Origin: Unio delphinus
Lineage: Eukaryota; Mollusca; Bivalvia; Unionida; Unionidae
Direction of reading: 5' to 3'
DNA: 64,000 nt
NCBI GenBank assembly: GCA_029339505.1
Contig: JAQISU010000025.1
Location: 2,889,501-2,953,500 of the forward strand
Shown: piece after piece, positions 52,281-61,800 of the stretch
How positions within the stretch are numbered: the stretch's first letter is position 1
How the letters are laid out: each line of letters opens with the position of its first letter
Translations under genes and position numbers: made by a program
Notes under the pieces: generated by a model
The model's database searches: none
Told to the model about the DNA's origin: nothing
Seen by the model: the letters and a program-made list of their open reading frames with translations, nothing else

Positions 52281-55200
52281 GTTGTTGTTATTATTATTAG
52301 AGTATTTACAATACAGTGTTTGTTAATCTTCAGATTTATCCCATGGGCAAGAGGGCAGAGGTTGGGCAATTAAATTTTTATGTGCAAAGTTGTTCATTTC
52401 ATTATAAGGATGTCAGCTCCATAAATGACTTTCCAGCAAGGTATATGTTTTCTGGTAGGTTTCCTAAATTATAAGGCAACTCGAGTCTTCCCTACCCATT
52501 CTCATTCAGAGCTTCCGAGCAGGGCTGTAAGGTCAGAATACATCAGAATACAGCCTTTTTTTGTCTCTTGATTATTTTTATTATTTTCCTTTTGCTACAT
52601 ATCGGAGATAACTCAGAGCACCTTATCAAACCTTAGGAATTCCAAAGAACTTTGGTTAAGGGGGCATTGTATTGTCATCAAAGAGAGCTGCTGATAAAAG
52701 GCCATTACCAATCATGGGGATCAGATCAACAAGTCTTTGATAGTACTTTAATTTGGAATCAGTTTTAATCTTTGAAAACATACATGGACATGGTGAATGG
52801 TAGTGATGGGAATCGGTCAGAAATTCATAATCGATAATCGGTTCCCCTTAACCAACTGATCACCGATTATAATCGGTTACTAAGAGCAAATTTTAAATTT
52901 TGTTACACAGTTATATCTTTGATCAAGAGTTCAATATGTTTATAAATGTACAGGAGTAATCTCTTTTAATGACATGTATACTTTAACCTCACAATAATAT
53001 TACATTGTGTTTTACTTTTGTTCTGCAACTTTGTTAAATGAACGCAACATTTTATGGCTGATCAGTCATATGTAACTGAAATACTGCTACCATACCCTGA
53101 AATTCTTTCTTTCTTATGTGATGTGTCTATAATTTAAAGTATAGAAGGACATGATTTTCTTGTTTGTCATTGTTTATTAAATACTACAAAAGATGTTGCA
53201 ATTTAACTGAAACAAATCAACAAAATGTGTTTAAATTTATTAACTCAACAATTTAACAACTTGACCATGTAATAATGACTACATATATGTTCCTAATTGT
53301 GCATCGTAAGGTTTTTTATTTGTAGTTGTGAAGGGATTAATAAATATCAGGTCAGCTTTAGTGGCTGGGAGTTTTACTAACATTTGTGCTTTGCATACAC
53401 CGAAAAAGTAGTCTCCCATTACACACAATCGATTATGGAGTTTCACAATCGATTATCTTATTGGTTCGCTCAACCAACTGATGATCGATTATAATCGATA
53501 ATCGGAACAACACTAGTGAATGGGAGGATTATACAAGATATAAAGTATTTGTTATGTTGTTAGATTGCTTTCAAACTAAAAGAGATCCATCTCCAAAAGC
53601 AGTTATTTTGAAATGGCAATGCCATAATTGTTTCTGTGGTTAAAGCTCTTCTTGTCCTTACAGGCTCCAATTAAGAAGAAATCAAGTGGTCATTTTGACT
53701 ATGACAGTTCCTTAACCAGTGCAAGAGCCATTAAAAAGTAAGTACACCCTCAAAATAAATAAACTTGGCTAATCCAACACCTGATAATATACTGTAACAG
53801 TTGTGATCAAAGAATTTTTAGTACATCCACTACTTGTATCATGGGTATTTTTTTTTATCTTGTCACTCTCCTTAGCATAATTACATAAAAAGAACTTGAC
53901 ACTGGCTTATTTAATTTGGTAACTTTGTTCTTATGCATGTGATACTGACCACGCTACATTTTCAGGCTAATCATGGAGTCGTCTAATTTTTTAAAATCTA
54001 TTTTGAAACTTGTTTGTTTTTAACCTTTTAGTAGAAATGACTCAAGTCATATGAAGATTCTGAACTGCTTGACCAGAAAAAAGACCAAGTTGACCTTGAA
54101 CACACTGTATCATGTTTCTGTCATTTTTAAAAATTAAAATTGCTATAATTGTAATGCAAGTAGCTGGTAGAGGAAAGTAATATTTCCATTGGTCAGAATG
54201 TTACCACGTGATTCAGATCAGTTATGTTTATTTCTGTATGAACTGTAAAACCTACTTTTCTAAGTATACCCACTTCTATAAATAGTCACTTGTAGAAAAG
54301 AAAATAAACACTGCCAGTGAAGGCAGACACAACACAGTCATTAAACAAAAAAAGAACATTTTTACAATATATTTTAAAAATAATTGAATATATTTATTTT
54401 GAAAGACTTAAGCAACAGATATTTCTCATCTTTTATAAATAAAATCATTCTTTCCTTGTCAATAGAACTTTTATTTGATCCATTTGTTTTTAAATCTTAT
54501 GTGATAATGTTTTATTTATTTATTTTTAATTTCCTTTTTCATGTGTTATAATTCCTGCAAATCTGATGAACATAGCCAGTCTTAAGTGAATTCTTCCACG
54601 ATATTGTGCTTTGTTCCTAATTCAATCTCATCAAATTTACTATTGAGAATTGTCAGTCGACCGAAAATAACAAACACCAGGAGTTGACCAATCAAACAAT
54701 ATTTTGCAAAACTCAATCTATTTTCAAATGAATTTTTTCAATGATATTTTTGGTTATAAAAACATATTTATAAGCACTTTGTCTTTCTTTTCAATTCAAC
54801 ATCAAGAAGCAGGTTTATATTATTTGTCCGTACATTGATTCTGTCAAACCATCAGTCCACACTCTCTGGATTGGAACCTGTATATTAAAATACTTATAGA
54901 GACAAACTCAGTGTAGGTCAGATGAAGGTCGTGACATCTAGTTAAAGGTTACTGTGACTTAATATCCAGGGTATTTTCATAATATTCCGAGTCTAAACTT
55001 AAATACTTTTAAATTATCATCCACTGCCACAAAAGTCACTATGACTCGCTAAACATGAGATGATGGTCATGAGGATCACCTTAACATTATGTGGTTTATT
55101 TTACACAGCTTAAAAATACAGACTATAGGACAACATGCGAGAATTGCTTTTGGGCCTCTGTTGTCTAGGATCACTTAATATTTTTAAAGTCTTAGCAATT

Positions 55201-55660
55201 TGCTACCATCCTTCTATTTTTAGTGCTATCTCTTGCTCCAAATTAACCTTCCAATCAGAGAGTAAGGATGAACCTGTAGAAGACCTGAAAATTATCAGTA
55301 CTAGTGCTCCAGCTTCCACTAACTGCCTTCTGGGTAATTTTGAGGTGAGTGTAATATGCGATGCTCGTTTTATTAATTAAGCTGTCAGTATCTTGGAACC
55401 AACATTTATAATCTTTTTTCTTTCTTTTTGTTGTTTGTTTGTTGTTTGCTTTTTTTGAAATTCTGACAATGAGATTATTTTTTAGTTTTTGACAGCCGTG
55501 AAAATCCAGTTTTGTGCTTGTCAGTATAGAACTTTGATTGCTATTCAGTCAGTTATATCAAGAGCATACACCACAGACCTACACTTAGTCCAATGATAAT
55601 AATAATAATAATAATAATAATATTAGTTAAAGTAATAATAATAATAAAAATAATAAAAAT

Positions 55661-55714
<54 letters not shown>

Positions 55715-55781
55715 TATTATTATTAATATTATTATTAATTATTTATTATATTATTATTATTAGTAGTAGTAGTAGTACTAA

Positions 55782-55836
<55 letters not shown>

Positions 55837-58800
55837 TTTCATCACAAAAATATACATTTAAATATTGAAGAGAATTAAAAAAATCTTTTAATATTGATTT
55901 TGGTATGTTATATAAAATAGATAGGTCCTAACTAAAACAATTTAAGAAAGGATATAATCCTCCTTTTGGTTGATGGACGTTGGTAATCTTATGAACATGA
56001 TAACATTCCAGACATCTACTGCATAAACAAGATATTGATATAGTGCTCTCAGGTTTGAATGTTTTTTCTGATACATGAAAGGGTAAATCATCATTGATGC
56101 AAAGTTATTGTCAATCACATTACTGATGCATGAAAGGGTAAATCATCATTGATGCAAAGTTATTGTCAATCACATTACTGATGCATGAGTAGTCTCAGTC
56201 ACATCACTGTTACTATCAGTAACATCACTGATTCATGATTACGGTCAATCACATCACTGCTGGATGATTACTGTCAATCACATCACTGATGCAGGAATAC
56301 TGTCAGTCACATCACTGTTACTGTCAATCACATCACTGCTGGATGGTTACTGTCAATCACATCACTGATGCAGGAATACTGTCAGTCACATCACTGTTAC
56401 TGTCAATCACATCACTGCTGGATGGTTACTGTTGATCACATCAGTGAATACATGGTTACTGTTAATCACATCACTGCTGAATGGTTACTGTCAATCACAA
56501 TACTGGTGCATGAGTAGTGTCAGTCACATCACTGTTACTGTTAGTAGCATCACTAATTCATGATTACTGTCAATCACATCACTGCTGGATGATTACTGTC
56601 AATCACATCACTGAATACATGGTTACTGTCAATCACACTGATATATGGTTACTGTTACAGTTTTGCATGGTTATTGTCAATCATATCACAGATCATTAGT
56701 TATTATTTGTCACATCACTGATGATTGATTGCTATCAGTCATGGTACCAATACATAGTTACTGTCAGTCACATCATTGATACATGGTTCTTGTCAATCAC
56801 ATTACAGATCATTGATTACTACTTGTCACTTCACTGATTACTGGTTAATGTTAATTATATCACTGATACTTGGTTACTCTCAGTCATCACAGATCATTGG
56901 TTACTATCACTTACATCACTCATCCATGGATACTATCCGTTAAATAATTGATGCATATTTATTGTTAGTTAAAATACTTAATTCATAGTTACTGTTAATC
57001 ACAACACTGATATATGGTTGCTGTTAATCACAACACTGATATATGGTTAATGTTAAAGACAACACTGATACACGGTTACTGTTAAATACAACACTGATAC
57101 ACGGTTACTGTTAATCACAACACTAGAACACGGTTACTGTTAATCACAACACTGATACACGGTTACTGTTAACCACAACACTAGAACATGGTTACTGTTA
57201 ATCACAACACTGATATATGGTTACTGTTAATCACAACACTAGAACATGGTTACTGTTAATCACAACACTGATATATGGTTACTGTTAATCACAACACTGA
57301 TATATGGTTACTGTTAAACACAACACTGATATATGGTTACTGTTAATCACTACACTAGAACATGGTTACTGTTAATCACAACACTGATATATGGTTACTG
57401 TTAATCACAACACTGATATATGGTTACTGTTAATCACAACACTGATATATGGTTACTGTTAAACACAACACTGATATATGGTTAATGTTAATCACAACAC
57501 TGGAACATGGTTACTGTTAATCACAACACTGATTGATGGTTTCTGTTAAACATCACTGGAACATGGTTACTGTTCATCACAACACTGGAACATGGTCACT
57601 GTTAATCACAACACTGACCTGTAATTTCTGTCAGTCAACTCTGATCCATGGTTCCTGTTAGTTAAATTTAATAACAACAGTGATCATTGGTTACTGTTAA
57701 TAACATAATTGATATATCTTTATTGTCAGTCACCAAACTGATACAAGTTACTGATTGGCGCAACCTTGATACATCAGTATTGCAACACTGAATCATTATT
57801 ACTATCAGACACAACAGTGATTGTTGGTAACTATTAATCACAACAATAATGCATAATTGCGGTCAATTAAAGCATTTTAACAGTCACAAAGTTTTAGCAA
57901 TTTTTGTTTATAATAATGACACTAAAGTTGTATAATATACTGATGTACTTTTGAAAAGATTCCCTAGTTACATCCAGTGTGTGAAAGTCTTTGATGCACC
58001 TTTTTATATTATTGTGTATCCATTTCAGGAGTCTGTTCTTAATGGACGTATAGAGCCAGTTGGTGTGGTGGAAGGCTTCACAGTGGAAGTTGGGGCTGGA
58101 GGTTCATTCTGTCCAAAGCATGTTTTACTGCCAGTTGCTGCCTACTTCTTCCAGCTGTCGGATGACAATGCTCCATCACCCTACCTGGTAGGTATGACCT
58201 CATGGAAAGGTAGCAACCAGCCTTTCTCAGTTCCTTGTGAGTTTGTTCTGCTCACCATGTCATAAGGCCAAACGAACTTAGTGTGTGGCCCTGTAGCCAC
58301 TGTGCATTCATCTGCCTAGAAATACCATGCACACTACTTTCTAAGAAACTTTTGAAAAAAGAATTTGACCAAATTTTTAAAAAAAAGCTTCCTGGCATAA
58401 GGAGAATTAATTTATGTAAAATTGGAGCAGATCCACATTCTAAATTCGGCTCAGAATTATGAAAAACACAGTTTGATAACAGTCCTGTATTTTTGGGATT
58501 GGAGAATGCATTACAGATATGTTGACAGACCTGTATATTGAGATTTGAGAATGTACTACAGATTTAATAAGAGTCCTGTATTTTGGGATTTGAAAACGCA
58601 ATGCAAGTTTGTTAACAGTCCTGTATTTGGGCATTGCGTATCTACTACAGGATTGATGTTCTCTCTGATGCATTCATGTAAAACCCCTATGCATCAGAAA
58701 ATCCCCATTCAAGTCTTCCAATCCTGAAATACTTGACTTTAATCCCCATTCAAGTCTTCCAATCCTGAAATACTTGACTGTAATCCCCAATTTAGTGTTT

Positions 58801-61800
58801 GCCACATAATTTTTTGATTTATTTCACATTGAGTTTGCAGTCTACTTCACTTGTCACACTTTAGGTTAAAGCCTACTTCTTCCACTTATTTCACATTGAG
58901 TTTGCAATGTACTTCACTTGTCACACTTTACTTTGTCAATTTATTTTACATTAAGGTTACAGGCAACGTTATCTAGTCATCTAAGAACCGTCACCCATCC
59001 CCATACTTGTTCGGTTATCTCACACTGTAACATAATTAATTTTGGTATGTGATTTTGTTGCATGCCTGAACAGTATGTGCTTTACAAGTATAGCACATTT
59101 TTTATCCATTTATTTTGGTTTGCTGACTTACTGTATTCTAATCTGTGAATCATATATGGCAGATTTGAGATTACATATCAAGTTACATGGTACAGGATGT
59201 ACATATAAAATTAATTCTATTTTTTTTTTACAAACATTAGGAATTGATAATAACATTTACATACTTTAGAATGTTTTTTTAAAATACCTTTTCAGGGTCA
59301 TGTCAACCTTGAGCCCCTTGGCAAGAGAGGTTACCATATTCCAAGGAGAGGAACAGTTCAAGTGGTATGTTTTTCAAAAACTTAAAATTGTAAATATAGC
59401 TTTCAGTACTTTACAGTAAAAACAAAGAAGTTCCAGACTCAAGTGGAAACTTTCAATGAGTACATTCATATGTAGTCTTTGCTTCTTGTTCTTTGGAAAA
59501 TGAGAGAGATAACAAAGTGTTGAACATCTTGCAAATGAACAGTAAATTTATGACTTGAGGGAGATAACCCCCTATTAACAAATCTTGTAACAGGTGTCTT
59601 CTGCAAAATTTAAAACAACTATATTTTTGCAGGGGAAACTTGTATTAAAATGAGTTGAACCAAAAATTTTGAAATAAATATTACATGGGAAATAAAATTT
59701 ACCAATATGAACAACAGATTTAGGTTTGCTGCTTTCCAGCTAAATTTGTACAGCCATGATTTCACTCATCTTTAAGTCCTACTGGAGTTCCCTCAAATAT
59801 ACATGTTAAGTAGGAACAGTCTTTCAAAATACACAAAGTTTTGAGTTTCCTTTTTTAAAAAAGCAGTGTCTGTTAAGTGGATGTAAGCATATGAAATCAA
59901 ATTTTATACAACAGGGTGCTTAAATAATTACCATTTGTCTTTTGATTTTATTATCTGTCTGTCCATTTCCCTTCCAGCTTGCAGACCTGTCTACTTTTCA
60001 TCTTCTGATTCCATAAATGTTTTTATTCAATTAGAGACTAACTAATTTGATTCTTGATACAAACCTTTGTCTATGAACTCCTATGAACTTTAGAAATTAA
60101 GAAAATGCTATAATTCTTATATTTTGTGTAAATGAAAAAAATAATTATTTATTTCATAGTACCAAAAAATGATTGTAAAATTAATATTTTGGAGCACTTA
60201 TCTTGTACCAAAATAAAGGATTTGACTTGAACAAGGTCATTGTGACATGTAGTACTTGCTGACCTAATAGTACCAACATTAAATAAAAGTGCATTTATTG
60301 TCTCCTTTTCATCTCAGTGTTTGTATGTCAGAGGGATAGAACGAAAAATGTGGGTGAAACAAAAGAATTGTATCAGTGCATATGATCTATTGTATAACAT
60401 ATTGGTAAACTGTAAGCAATGACATGACTCATTGTATTTAAAGTTACGTGTAACTTGTGTTCTTACAGCAGCAGGAAAATAAATTTGTACTAAAAGAAAA
60501 TATATGAATGCAAAAAGACATGTTGTTTGTAATGGATGTTTATATGTATGTGTTTAATATCGATGAAACAGTGTTGTATCAGTGTGTAAGATCGACATAC
60601 ATTATTTATTGTTAAACTGTAAGCAATGACATAACCTATTGTATTTAAAGTTACGTGTAACTTGTGTTCTTACAGCGGCAGGAACATAAATTTGTACTCA
60701 AAGAAAATATAAGAATGCAAAAAGACATGTTGTTTGTAATTGATGTGTATATGACTGTATTGTTTAAAATTGATGAAAAAGCGGTGTATCAGTGTGTAAG
60801 ATCATGGGTATTCAGGATGGTGTTTTGCATCTTTTTGGAGAGATAGACGAAGGGTGAGAGATTGCAAGGCAATTATGATCTGTATTGTTCAGTTACCTTG
60901 TGATTGTGATCTCCTTCATGTGCAGGGGCAATACTATATTCCTTTTCAATCAGCACACATGAATAACAATTCATTGTTGTTTTTATAATGATATCCATTG
61001 TTGCAACATGCCAAAACTAACTAAAAATGCCTTGAGCTTTTGCTAGATAATTTGAGTTCTGGTCGGAAATAGGACGAGATTCCCAGATCACTGAAGCTCT
61101 CAGTACTTAAATGAAACTTAATAATGATATAAAAATTTGTGAATAAAAAGGCAGTACCGGTACATAGAATAATCCAACAATCATTGATAGTGGTGGAAGA
61201 TTTTTTTCATACAACTTTGCTGAATACTACTGTACATTCTTTGATACACCAGAGTTTGAGACTACTGTACATCCATTGATAAACCTGTACAGGATACTAC
61301 TGTACATCCATTTATAAACCTGTGCTGGATACTACTGTACATCCATTGATAAACCTGTGCTGGATATTAGTGTACATCCATTGATAAACCTGTGCTGGAT
61401 ACTACTGTATATCTTTTGATAAAACTACTGGATACTACTGTATATCCATTGATAAACCTGTGCTGGATACTACTATACATCCATTGATAAACCTGTGCTG
61501 GATATTACTGTACATGCATTAATAAACATGTGCTGGATACTATAGTGATGCACCTGTACTGGGTATTGTGGTATATCTCTTTGATTTACAATCAAAAGTA
61601 ATATATTTTCAGTGGCAAAACCATACTAACAGAAATATCAATGAAACTAATATTCATAAGAGGAAACTTTAGTTTCATCAGAATGAATATCTCCCAGTTC
61701 TGTAATTTTGAATTTTCCTATAGGTTAACACTGTTTCATTTTATCACTTGTAATACCAATAGCTTTTGTTTATGAAAGAATATTTCTTAGGATCATGTGA

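Noticed and set aside
51916..52369. Ile/Leu-rich frames resembling membrane segments
   Set aside because: Simple (ATT)n translated; not protein-coding.
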